A stretch of DNA of 64,000 nucleotides from Malachius bipustulatus (taxonomy: Eukaryota > Arthropoda > Insecta > Coleoptera > Melyridae): positions 24,279,162 through 24,343,161 of the forward strand of contig OU342637.1 of assembly GCA_910589415.1 (NCBI GenBank), written 5' to 3'. The position numbers were made by a program, and so were the translations under genes. Below, piece after piece: positions 10,671-20,695 of this stretch; the stretch's first letter is position 1, and each line of letters starts with the position of its first letter. The notes below the pieces were generated by a model. The model was given only the letters and a program-made list of their open reading frames with translations. It did no database searches and was not told the origin of the DNA.

Positions 10671-10873
10671 TAAAGGTTCGTTTACATCGAACGGTAGGCC
10701 GGATGTTCAACGTGGATATGCATTTTGAATGACTACATTTACATCTGACTGGGACAGACTGACAACAATACGTCCCTGTCACATGTTCAAATTACGCAGC
10801 CATTCAAAATCCTTATGCACGTCCACGTTGAATTGAACATCCGTCCTTGCCGTTAGATGTGAGTTGACCTTTA
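10671..10873. mobile_element. Palindromic MITE-like element, ~200 bp
   Basis: The left half (AAAGGTTCG...GGATGTTCAACGTGGA...TTTGAATG) is mirrored by the right half as reverse complement (CATTCAAAA...TCCACGTTGAA...GAACATCC...GACCTTT), with short indels. The palindrome covers nearly the whole element. No clear target duplication. Confidence 0.7.
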
Positions 10874-11792
10874 ATCTATAACCCTGACGTTTTGGTTTGG
10901 TGAATTCAAGCGGGAGATTTAAATTTAACTTCACCACCAGTACCTCCACCACCACTACTAACTACTACTCTGCTCTGCTGTTGAAGCGTAATAAATAGTC
11001 AGCTGTCACTTGTCAAAATGAAGTAAGGTAGTTTGAAGGTTCTCGCGTGTTGACACTGTTGACTTGACTGTTGAAGAGAAACAACAAAACAAACATAAAC
11101 ATTAAACAACAATAACAATAATATACAACAAAATTGTGATTTGTGGGAGAAGAGACAGAGAGGAAGTCACAACCCTGACCAGAAACCAGAACACAAGAAA
11201 TTAATTCATAGTAAGTGTAGTTCAGTAATCTACAAAAATTATTTTTATTAAAAAAATATAGTAAAAGTCTTGATTTGTTTTATAGTAGTACGAAAAAGCC
11301 CAAAGAGCCCTGCTGGTATTGATGCGGGTGCCAGTAGTAGGCATAAGAACATTTCATAACAAACAACAGCAAGCAGGCGCCCATTCTTGGGGGTATCTAC
11401 TGGGAATTTTTTTATAAATTTACCTTACGGAAAATACCTACTTTCAATGCGATTTCTTCCAACATTTAACACAGGAATTTCCCTTTTCCACCATTTCTCA
11501 AAAATCTTAACTACAGTCCATTTACTGAACAGATAGAATACCTACCTAAAGTCTCCCCCTTAAAATTTAAATTTTTGATGCACAACCATCAATCTGTAGG
11601 CTGTGCAAAACAGACTATTATAAGCGTGAGAGGAAAGTTAATTTTTTCTTTATTTTCAGTTTCAGATCTCGCTGCTGCTGTGCATTGATTCGACAATAAT
11701 CAAGTGAACTTTCCAGAGAACAACATTTCTGAAGAACTCCAAAGAATCCCGGATCGAGTCTGAGCGAATACTTTGATCAAATAAAACAAAAA

Positions 11793-13589
11793 ATGAGCGA
11801 CACGGTCCAGTTGAAAACAGAACCCGAGGATCGTTTCGGGAATCTTCCTGAGGAATCTTTCAGACCGGCACCAGCACATCAAGAAGGAAATCAAACGCTA
11901 CAGGACCCTTCTTACTCCCCCATCTCTGGACATTGTCAGATTAAAACGGAAAATGCTACAGTGAAACTTGAACCGGACCCTGATATTGAAGACAATCAGC
12001 TTCAACCACTGAAAGAAGACATTGACATTGAAGAGTATAAGTCGAAACACGAATTGTTTGATTTAATAAACATTAAAGATGAACCCGATTGTAATGAAGA
12101 CAACTGTGTCAGTTATAGTTATCTGCTAGAAACAAAAGTGAAAAAACAGACAGACTTGCTTAAATGTGACAGTTGTTCGTACGAAACTAAAAGAAGAGAC
12201 ACTTTGACCAGGCATTTTATTAGTAAACACAGTGGAGGTGGAGGTAGTGAACTGTTTAAATGCGAGCATTGTTCTTATAAAACAAAAACCAAGGACAACT
12301 TGAAGGTTCACGTCGATTATAAACACAAGGAGCACACGGAAGTGTTCAAATGTGAATCATGTCCGTATGTCGGCAAGTTCAAAAAAAGCGTGCGGATGCA
12401 CTTCAATCGCAATCACAGGGAATTATTTAAATGCGTCGATTGTTCATTCGAGACCAATTTCAAAAACTCACTGAACAAGCATATCATTCAAAAGCACTTG
12501 GAAGGCAGTGAAGTGTTCAGGTGCAGCAAGTGTTCATTTGAAACTTTTTTAAGAAGTAGCTTGAAACTACACAACCTTATTGAACATAAAGATGATGTTG
12601 AATTGTTCAAATGTAACAGTTGTTCATACGAAACTAAACTGAAATCCAACTTTCAGATGCACATTGATCGTATACACATAAAACATCCTGAAAAGTTCAA
12701 ATGCGACATTTGTTCATACAAAACTAAAATAAGACGCGATTTGGTTAGGCATTTTAATCGTAAACACAGAGAACAACCAGAATTATTCAAATGCGACAGT
12801 TGTGCTTTTGAAACTACGCGAAAGACTTATTTGAATGTTCACATTTATCGAAGACACAGTGAAGACGCTAAAGTGTTCCAGTGTGACGTTTGTCCGTTTG
12901 AAACTAAAGTGAAATCAAAGCTGATTATCCATTCCGATCAGAACCACGGGGAACATAACGAACTGCATAAATGTCACATTTGTCCTTACGAAACGAGAGT
13001 GAAACTATATCTGAATGCACATTTAAAACGTAATCACAGCGGAAGTACTGAACTGTTTAAATGTGACACTTGCGCGTACGAATCCAAACTATCCGCTAAC
13101 TTGAAATTGCATGTTTATCGTAATCATAGAGAAGGTAATCACAAAATGTTCAAATGTGACCATTGCCCTTATGAAACGAAAAGCAGGAATGTATTAAAGG
13201 TTCATTTTGACCGTAAACACAAAGAACATACAGAACTGTTCAAATGTGACCTTTGTCCGTTTAAAACTAAAATAAAAGCTTATCTGATTAGACATTTTAA
13301 GTATAATCACACGGAACAGACTGAAGTGTTCAAATGTGGCAGTTGTTCCTTTGAAACTAAATGCAAGAGCGCTTTGAAGGTGCACGTTGACCTTAAACAC
13401 AGAGAAGATCCGGAATTGTTCAAATGTGACCTGTGTCCTTTTGAAACGAAAACGAAACCGTATCTGCGTAGACATTTCAATCGTTTGCACAGAGAACATT
13501 CTGAACAGTTCAAATGTGACACGTGTCCGTACGTCACCAAGTACAAATGGAACTTGAGGATGCATTTCAATCGTAAACACAAAGAATAA
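11793..13589 (+). CDS. Poly-C2H2 zinc-finger protein, 598 aa, 16 fingers
   Basis: Probable nuclear DNA-binding protein. Residues 1-121 are acidic and hold several psi-K-x-E motifs (LKTE, IKTE, VKLE, IKDE), then 16 fingers run from about residue 122 to the C-terminus. A likely 5' leader exon ends at a good donor (ATA|GTAAGT, GT at 11211-11212). The intron ends at TTTTCAG (AG at 11658-11659), so the coding exon starts at 11660 and the first ATG used is 11793, context AAAATGA. Several consecutive fingers (KTYL, VKSKLIIH, YLNxHLKRNH, ANLKLHVYRNH types) align in order with the 5.4-kb gene. Immediately after the TAA the same frame continues TELFKC, the start of a further finger, so the array was once longer. 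Confidence 0.9.
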   Translation: MSDTVQLKTEPEDRFGNLPEESFRPAPAHQEGNQTLQDPSYSPISGHCQIKTENATVKLEPDPDIEDNQLQPLKEDIDIEEYKSKHELFDLINIKDEPDCNEDNCVSYSYLLETKVKKQTDLLKCDSCSYETKRRDTLTRHFISKHSGGGGSELFKCEHCSYKTKTKDNLKVHVDYKHKEHTEVFKCESCPYVGKFKKSVRMHFNRNHRELFKCVDCSFETNFKNSLNKHIIQKHLEGSEVFRCSKCSFETFLRSSLKLHNLIEHKDDVELFKCNSCSYETKLKSNFQMHIDRIHIKHPEKFKCDICSYKTKIRRDLVRHFNRKHREQPELFKCDSCAFETTRKTYLNVHIYRRHSEDAKVFQCDVCPFETKVKSKLIIHSDQNHGEHNELHKCHICPYETRVKLYLNAHLKRNHSGSTELFKCDTCAYESKLSANLKLHVYRNHREGNHKMFKCDHCPYETKSRNVLKVHFDRKHKEHTELFKCDLCPFKTKIKAYLIRHFKYNHTEQTEVFKCGSCSFETKCKSALKVHVDLKHREDPELFKCDLCPFETKTKPYLRRHFNRLHREHSEQFKCDTCPYVTKYKWNLRMHFNRKHKE

Positions 13590-13671
13590 ACCGAGTTGTT
13601 CAAATGTCAAAAATTTTTATTCAAATTATTATTTTCAAAATGTTCAATTATCCTTTATAAGGAAGGTTATA

Positions 13672-13677
13672 AATAAA
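13672..13677 (+). terminator. Poly(A) signal of the third zinc-finger gene
   Basis: AATAAA about 85 bases after the stop codon, in the block shared with the 3' end of the 5.4-kb gene. Confidence 0.7.
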
Positions 13678-13745
13678 TATACCATCAACTGGATTTTGTA
13701 GCTTTATTTTGGTAAGGATGAACACTCTGAATTGTGTTTAATTAT

Positions 13746-14407
13746 ACAGGGTGGCAATTTGAAAACTTGCCACCCCCAAATTCTTTCTTGAAAAATTTCT
13801 TTCAAACAAATCTCAAAATAGGTCAATATGTAAATTTAATTTATGTTCTATTGACATAAAAATATTTTATATAGGGTGTTCCTTGACTCAGTAATGACGA
13901 CGTTGTCTATTATCGTTGATTGAAAGAATAGGGAAGATACGCAACCTAATGTAAAATTGTGTGCTCGGTCGCTCGAGCTACCCTCTTTCCCCTTTATCCA
14001 CATATCGGTTCATTTGAAGGTGCTGCCAGCCCCGCAGAGTGTGTTGAAATTATAGAACTATAGTGGAAGAGGGTGTTTATAGTCCCAACCGGTTTAACTT
14101 TTAACTTTTTATAGTGGGTCAGAGCTCCGGAGCGGTTCTTATTATTTTTATTTCCTGGATTTCATATTCATCTCCATCTCAATTCTCAATTTTCAATCTT
14201 CTCTCAGCAACAAACAAATAATCACCATAAATCTTGCATTTACTATTATGGTATATGATATACCTAAGTACCTGTTTACTATATAAATTAACGATATGAA
14301 TTTATGAAAATTTCGATAATTAATTAATAATACTTCTAATGAGTTATTTTTTCGAAAACAAAAGGTATCTTTTAACCGAACGCCATAAAAACAATAACAG
14401 CGGGTAT
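13746..14407. other. Gene-free stretch with fragments of a dispersed repeat
   Basis: Non-coding. Segment 13884-13965 (TGACTCAGTAATGACGACG, then TTGATTGAAAG and GATACGCAACCT) recurs inverted at about 17255-17320. Its first part recurs again in direct orientation at about 17405. A dispersed repeat family is implied, but its ends are not defined. Confidence 0.5.
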
Positions 14408-14606
14408 TATAAAGGCTCATTAAGTTAACGGGCAGATTTCTGTGGTCATTTCTGAAGAAGGTATCGAGCCTAAGTGAAAATTTTTAAAATTTATCTATAC
14501 TCGACATGAAAGTAATTACAAAAACGTTAATGAAAGTCATTCGACGTCGATAGTAGCTTCAAAAACGAGCACAGAAATCTGCCCGTTAGCCTAATGAGCC
14601 TTTATA
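14408..14606. mobile_element. Foldback MITE, ~200 bp, ~50-bp inverted ends
   Basis: The left end reads TATAAAGGCTCATTAAG, then ACGGGCAGATTTCTGTG; the right end is its reverse complement (CACAGAAATCTGCCCGT, CTAATGAGCCTTTATA). The flanking octamers ATTATAAA and TTTATAAA differ at one position and could be an 8-bp target duplication, but the palindromic TATAA makes this ambiguous. Confidence 0.75.
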
Positions 14607-15304
14607 AAATTGGCTGTAAGGCTAGCAATATGAAGGAAATTGACTTCATATTGACTTCAATTGAAAAAATTACCTTTAAACTCGGATGAGGGAAACTCTG
14701 TAATTTGAAAATCAACCGTTGGATTCAAGTTTTTTTGTAGAATATCCTCAATTTTAATGGGCTCTAGATCGCCCTGTATTCGGAGTGCGCGAGTTACTGA
14801 TCAGCCTGTACCTATAGGTACAGGGTCTTCAAAGTTAAGTCGGCACTATTGCTGACTTCATTATTTTTGGATCTACAAAATCGGTTAAATTAGCAAACTA
14901 GTAGGTATGTATAGTATTTTTTCCGCTGAATAAAGCAACAATGACAACAGAAAAACAATTGAACATCGTGTTTTCGAGTTATGTCAAAAAGTTCTATTTT
15001 TTAAATGAGACACCCGGTATACATTTTTGTGTTTTCATATTTCCCGATAAAATCCAATAATGATAAATTAGTTAGTTTTTGAGTTATAAACAAATAAAAA
15101 TTGCAAGTTTTCGTTTTGAAAGCAGTGTAGAGGTTACATCGGAAACGATTCAAGATCATCACCCTAAACAAAAAATTCATCCACATCATAGCAGTACATA
15201 AAAAGTTAAAATAGGGCCACGTAAGCAATTTTTCGATATAATGAGTCGTTTACGATCTACGCTGTTTTGAAAATGAAAAATTCCGATTTTCATTTGTTTA
15301 TAAC

Positions 15305-16447
15305 TAGAGCTCTGATTATATGCAAAATGCATATTTTTGCATATTTTGCATTTTTTATCCATTTTTCGCACGAAATGCATTTTTTTAGAAAACTTGCATA
15401 TTTCTGCATATTTTGTTATTTTTGCCACATAAAATACTCTTTTTGACAATTATTATTGGCGGATATACTAGAAAAAATATTATATAAAAACCAAAAATAA
15501 GCTATATAAAGTGAATCTTGTTGTGATGGATTTTTCAATTTTTTTTTATTTAACTGTACCCTTTTGAAAGTGTTATTTACCTCCTAGGCCTATAATTACA
15601 CGATATGGGGCACCTGGCTCGAGGCTGCTTTATTTTATTTCGACCATTCAAATGAAATTCAGGAATTAATGTCGAAATTTGATGAAGATAGTTCCTCAGC
15701 AATTAGGAAAGCGAAAAAGATTTTAAGCAATAATAAACTAGGCTAACATCTTAGTTTTATTAACAACTAAATATAAAATAATTGCGAACACAATTTCTAA
15801 GCTTGAAAAACAGGGTATACTTCGCTAAACGAGAATCTGTAAAACTAATAGAGAATTTAAAATTGGTAGTATAAATAGTGTACATGGACCTACTGCTCAA
15901 TCAATAATAAAAAAAACTCAGTGAAACATTAAATAAAAATAGTGGGTTTAGTACTTTGACAGTGATTTTGAAAGTTTTAAATGGAGATTTTTCAAACGAG
16001 TTGACAATAATTGATCCTTTAATAATTTTATTATTAAAATATGCTCCTATTACATCTGTTGATGTAGAATGCAGTTTTTCTGCATATAAACACATGGCAA
16101 GTGATAGAGATAGAAGACAATCATTTTAAGTGGAAAACTTGGAAAAGCATTTAATTGTAAAGGTAAATAGTAATGTTTTTAGTATTAATTGAATAATAAT
16201 AATTGTAAACCAAATCTTTTATATGATTTTATATAAATAAAAATACAGTGATATGTATGTATACCTACTTTATACTTAAAAAACTTATTGAAAACAATAA
16301 TTTATTGCATTTTTACTATTTTCCGTTAAATAAACATTTTGCATATGTTTTGCGTAGTTTGCATATTTTGTTGCATATTTGGTTGAAAAACCTTGCATAT
16401 ATATGCACATATTTTTGTAATTTTTCTTGCATATAATCCGAGCTCTA
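15305..16447 (+). mobile_element. hAT transposon, 1143 bp, perfect 8-bp target duplication
   Basis: The ends are inverted repeats TAGAGCTC(T/C)GATTATATGCAA, with many TTGCATAT-type subterminal repeats on both sides. The flanking octamer TTTATAAC is present at 15297-15304 and 16448-16455. Termini, duplication length and the internal transposase remnant all indicate the hAT superfamily. The element is shortened and cannot be autonomous. Confidence 0.9.
15598..16170 (+). pseudogene. hAT transposase remnant, C-terminal half
   Basis: Conceptual translation shows typical hAT transposase blocks in order. TRYG then, one frame over, TWLEAALFYFDHSNEIQELM (15598-15671); then an IRKAKKILSN-like stretch, a TTKYKIIANTISKLEKQG-like stretch, and the C-terminal dimerisation block YAPITSVDVECSFSAYK (16040-16090) followed by ENLEKHLIV. 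At least one frameshift (15610-15611) and an in-frame TAA (16127-16129) break it. The N-terminal half is missing. Confidence 0.8.
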
Positions 16448-16787
16448 TTTATAACTCAAAAAATTAATTAATTTAAATCGTAACTGTAAAAACTATGCTT
16501 ATTGGATTTCCACAGGAAATATGAAAACACAAAAATATATCGGATGTCTCATTTTAAAAAAATAGATTTTTTTGACATAACTCGAAAACGCGATGTTCAT
16601 TTGTTTTTCAGTTGTCGTTGTTGTTTTATTCAGCGGAAAAAATACTATATAGGTACCTACTATAGTTTGCTAATTTCATTTCACCGATTTTGTAGATCCA
16701 AAAATAACGAAGTTAGCAATAGAGTGCTGACTTAACTAAATTTTATCCAACATATTATACCTACCTACCTAGTTTATTAAAATATTT

Positions 16788-16832
16788 AAATCAGCTAGTA
16801 TTCTTAAGAATAATAAGAACGGTAGCTGATTT
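16788..16832. repeat. Small imperfect hairpin
   Basis: AAATCAGCTAGTATTCTTA is closely mirrored by TAAGAACGGTAGCTGATTT over 45 bases. Role unknown; could be a tiny MITE remnant. Confidence 0.5.
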
Positions 16833-17249
16833 GTTGATGATGCTGAATAATTTGTTTCACAACGAATTGTACCTATTGAAAATTAATATTTTTGTTGGAA
16901 TATAAATCATCATCTTGGTCTTGAAATATCTAATGCCTTAATTCATAACATAAAGTCGGTAGGTATACATTTTTTTCCAAATGAAACAACTATTCAAATC
17001 TATAATTCACGAGTGCAGGCCCATAAAACTGAACTAAATGGTTTTATTGCCCCGTCATAAACCCTTAGCTCCCTGTCCATCGCTAAACTGCCGCATGATT
17101 TCAATAGATATTCATATAAGCGTACGAAGTTACTACCCAGATATCCTGAAGTCGACTGAGCGCTTGGAACGATATCCACTTTCACGAGTTTCGGTATATT
17201 TCGACGCTGTCGCCATCTATTTGTCGGTATATCGTCCTGTGCACAGTTT

Positions 17250-17475
17250 CTCCCATAAGGTTGCGTATCTTCCTGACTCCTTCAATCAACGCTATTATTT
17301 TAAATGGGACACTGTATATTCTTGGATTTTCATATTTCTTGAGAAAATTCAATAAGAATGTTTTTTACAGTTGCAGTTTAAATTGAGTACAGGTTATGAG
17401 TTATGCTCAGTAATGACGACATTATCTATTTTTTTAAATGGGACATTCTGTATATTATTACATTTTCAGATTGTC
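17250..17475. repeat. Dispersed repeat fragments shared with the 13.9-kb region
   Basis: AGGTTGCGTATCTTCCTGA followed by TCAATCAACG (17258-17290) is the reverse complement of 13926-13955. CTCAGTAATGACGAC at about 17406 matches 13890 directly. AAATGGGACA occurs twice here, 130 bases apart. Confidence 0.5.
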
Positions 17476-17527
17476 TGAGAAAATCCAGTTGGAATGGTTT
17501 TCCGAGGAAAGCCAAACGCCGGAATGT

Positions 17528-17574
17528 TAGGGTACCTGCATTACCGACACTAAAGCGGTAATACAGGTTCCCTA
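17528..17574. repeat. Short palindromic element, copy 3 of 5 (shortened)
   Basis: 47 bases: TAGGGTACCTGCATTACC and GGTAATACAGGTTCCCTA as inverted arms. The central part of the right arm (AGTGTC) is lost, so the loop is smaller than in the 58-bp copies. Confidence 0.8.
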
Positions 17575-19916
17575 CGGTATGTCACCTGGCAGTGCTATCT
17601 GTCAGCTGCCACCCGCTATACGTCAATTGCTCCTGTCTTACGCCTCCCTCTTGTATACAACCAGGCCTGCACCAGTGATGTATGCCTGGCTGCCTACCGT
17701 TGTTCGGTGTAATATTGATATATTTTCGCGAAATTTCAATAATTTTAAAAACGCTCCTGTAGCTTTATTTTTCAAGATTAGTGAACGAAATTTTGGATTC
17801 TTGTAAAACTTTTGGGATGACGTTATAATTTCGTTGACAAAAATTCCAAAAGTTGCGTTACTTCTACAGGGTGTCCTTTCAAAATTCCAGGGATCCGGTT
17901 CTGTAGTGGTGGGTCGCAGTTTTAAATCTAAAATCTAGGAGGCTGAAATTTTTATGGGAGTAAAATATCCACAAGGAGTGGTCTGGTGTTGCACTTGAAC
18001 AAAATCGGCCGAGCCGTTTCAAAATGGCGGTCATTTGAATTTTCGGAAAATTGGATATTTTTTGAACCCCTGTATATGAGCAAGGTGGAAAAAGAACTTT
18101 GAAACCAAATCAACAGAATTGCAAGAAAATTACTTGAAATTTGATTTAACGTAATAAAATTCACATTATTTTTATTAATAAGCCAGTGGCGGGGGTAGGA
18201 AAAGGGTGAAAATGGCTAAATTTCTATAACCGTTTATGAGCACATTTTTGAAGAAATTGAACTGAAATTTTTACAGTATACAACTATACTAATAACCTTC
18301 CCCCCTCAAAAATTTCAAGAATCAAATACATAAAAAAAAAATGGCGGATATATTAAATTTTTAATTTCCGAGAGTCTGTTCGTTTGCTAGGGAACACTCT
18401 AGAACCGCCATATCGTAGAAAGTTGAAATTTGGCTCGATTGAAGCGGTGCACTCGCTCACTTTGCCTATTGAAAATGAACGAGCTTCGTTACCGGGAAGT
18501 GTCTTTTTTCTGGAATTTCGGGGTTTTTCGGGAACGACATAGGTAACACTCTAATAATAAGTGTCTGAAAATTGCACCGATCGAACTGAAATTTGCCATG
18601 GACGAACCTTGGGACACCCCAAATACGACCTATTGAAAATGGGGCGGATCCGAGAATTTTAAGGCCCCCGTTCAGGGCCGTACTTTTTTTACACTGTCTC
18701 AACTATAGGATTTGTTTCTCGGTAACGGTACATGGTGAGAAGATTCTGTTTGCACAGTTTCTTAGGGAAAACATAGACGTACAAACTTTATGGATATCGT
18801 TTTTCGAAAAAAAAATTAGGTGAGTGGCAAAACATTTTTTTGGCCCGCACCTATCATTTTTCGACGCTCACCTAACATTTTTTGCATGATTTCCAATTTT
18901 TTTTTTTATCGATCGAAAAAATAATAAAACAGTGTGATAAAGCCATTCATTAGCTACAGAAAAGGTAGATATAGTTTTTTACCTGAAACGTTGGAAAAAC
19001 TGTCAAAATCGGGAAAAACTTCAGCAGGTCATTCCGACTGTTTCCCGCGTCGGCCATTTTATCTTCCTATACTTTCTACATCGTGATCTTCTTTTCAAGT
19101 TTTTTTTCTTCAACATATAATTTGAAGTTTTATCTTCATATGGACCCTTTTAACGAAAAAAAAAATCCTCACTGGTCGAAAATTAGCTTACATTTATTTA
19201 AAATGATTAAATCGATGAAATGGTTCGCAATTTTTTTTTATTTATTTTTTTTCACATTCAACTATGAATGATTCTGAAAATTAGAAGAGCAATCGCAACG
19301 ACAATTAAGTCACCTATATGCGGGTGAAAAGAGTTTTAAAATCGGTCTTTTAATAACGAAGATATGGCAAGTTTAAAAAATAATTTTTATTGAAAGCCTG
19401 GTCACGCCTGGTGCTGGTGATATCGGCATACCTGCGGAGCAATCTGACGTAATACAAATGCCCGCTCAGCGCCATGAAATTCAAATGGGAGCTTGGCGGA
19501 GTGTGTTGCCTGGCATTCTGATGTTATGGCGTTCAAAACCACGAAAGGATCATTGTTTTTTTTAGGTAGTTGGAGTTTTCTCAAAAAAAATCGGATTATT
19601 TTTTGTTAAGTATGTAGGTATGTATGTGTTTTATGATTGGAATTTGGGGGAGGCCGTAGTATGAATGTACTGAAACTTCTGAAGTATGGAGGGCCGAAGG
19701 CCCGACGCCGCCGGCAGGCCAATTTTATAGCAATTTTTTTGAAAATTCAAATGGCTGCTATTTTGAAACGACATGACCGATTTTAACAATTGATCCGCCA
19801 AATTGTAGTTAACTGTCATGTCGAAATTCTATAGTGTTCCCTATCTCTTACACAGTAAATTCCAGTTATTCCAGACATTGGCAAATTAATTAAAATAATT
19901 TACTAAAAAAGCAACC
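17575..19916. other. 2.3-kb gene-free stretch
   Basis: No ORF with protein-like composition. ACAGGGTGTCC near 17866 resembles the start of dispersed insect repeats also seen near 13747 and 29303. The stretch around 18180-18900 reads like old, diverged repeat. The promoter of the following SPMIP1-like gene must lie at the right end, but I see no clear TATA box. Confidence 0.35.
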
Positions 19917-20510
19917 ATGGACACCAAAAAGATGTCATACGCGACCGAACTGAGCATGAAAAAAATCCTAGAAAAATACATAGAAAAAGAAGAACGGATG
20001 CGGCTATCGTGGTTCAGAAGGAACGAGACCAGACTCCTGGAAATCGCCACCGGACCGAACACAAGAACGGTCCCGGAAGACCAGAAAGATGACCTGGCGA
20101 ACTTCCGGCGAGAGAGGTTCCAAAACAGGGAAACGGTCACCAAGAAACCGTACGACGAGGAAGACTACCACCCGAAAATCAAAATTAATCTGGCCACGAA
20201 AGCTGTGATGCGACCTGTCGATCCGAACGTCAAGCAACTCCTCTACAAAGGCACCGAGAAAGAGGGACGCGCCAATTATCTACACGAGCGATACAAACTG
20301 ATACCGGAAAAGAGGTTCTTCTTCCCGGAAGTGACTTCCTGGGAACACGGATGGCAGATGTGGGACTTATCGAAGCAGATGTCGCAGAGCGCTCACGGAC
20401 GGCAGCAAGTTATCCGGGACTCGTTCTATCGCAGAAGAGGAGTCGAACGAGATCCCGATTGGTACCGAGAACCTGCCAAGATGAGTCCTACTGTTTGCGG
20501 CTCTATTTAA
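19917..20510 (+). CDS. SPMIP1: Sperm microtubule inner protein 1 (SPMIP1/ATP6V1FNB) homologue, 197 aa
   Basis: Single-exon gene, ATG in good context (ACCATGG). The protein is basic and soluble with no signal peptide. The C-terminal half carries the pattern I associate with the SPMIP1 family: VKQLLYKGTEKEGRANYLHE, then PEKRFFFPEVTSWEHGWQM, then RDSFYRRRGV near the end. In vertebrates this short protein binds inside sperm doublet microtubules; a sperm-axoneme role here is inferred. The N-terminal 90 residues are charged and helical and not conserved. It faces the Gln-rich gene tail to tail; the two poly(A) signals cross each other. Identification rests on recalled family pattern, not on a search. 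Confidence 0.75.
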   Translation: MDTKKMSYATELSMKKILEKYIEKEERMRLSWFRRNETRLLEIATGPNTRTVPEDQKDDLANFRRERFQNRETVTKKPYDEEDYHPKIKINLATKAVMRPVDPNVKQLLYKGTEKEGRANYLHERYKLIPEKRFFFPEVTSWEHGWQMWDLSKQMSQSAHGRQQVIRDSFYRRRGVERDPDWYREPAKMSPTVCGSI

Positions 20511-20545
20511 CTCTAATCGAAAAAAAAATAATTGTTTGTATACGT

Positions 20546-20551
20546 TTTATT
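20546..20551 (-). terminator. Poly(A) signal of the Gln-rich secreted protein gene
   Basis: AATAAA on the minus strand, about 145 bases past the TAG stop at 20696-20698. It lies inside the 3' UTR of the convergent SPMIP1-like gene. Confidence 0.45.
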
Positions 20552-20588
20552 GCTTTCATAAAAATAATAATGTCCAACAATTATTATA

Positions 20589-20598
20589 AATAAATAAA
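20589..20598 (+). terminator. Poly(A) signals of the SPMIP1-like gene
   Basis: Two overlapping AATAAA hexamers (20589-20594 and 20593-20598), about 80 bases after the stop codon. Confidence 0.65.
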
Positions 20599-20695
20599 TT
20601 ATAATAAATAACATTAAAAATTGTTCAAAGAAATTGATAACAACGCCAACTTGATACAAGCTGTATTGATACAAGCAATATTTGACCAAATTTTC

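Larger units (their letters stand above)
14832..16738. mobile_element. Foldback element (~750 bp) split by a hAT insertion
   Basis: Sequence 14832 to about 15135 is the reverse complement of 16448-16738 joined to about 15250-15300 (for example TTTTTGGATCTACAAAATCG on the left and its complement on the right). Removing the 15305-16447 insert restores a continuous palindrome with a loop of roughly 115 bases. No protein is encoded by the foldback itself. Confidence 0.85.

Noticed and set aside
17038..17355. 105-codon plus-strand ORF
   Set aside because: Overlaps dispersed repeat fragments and has no recognisable domain or codon-level support.
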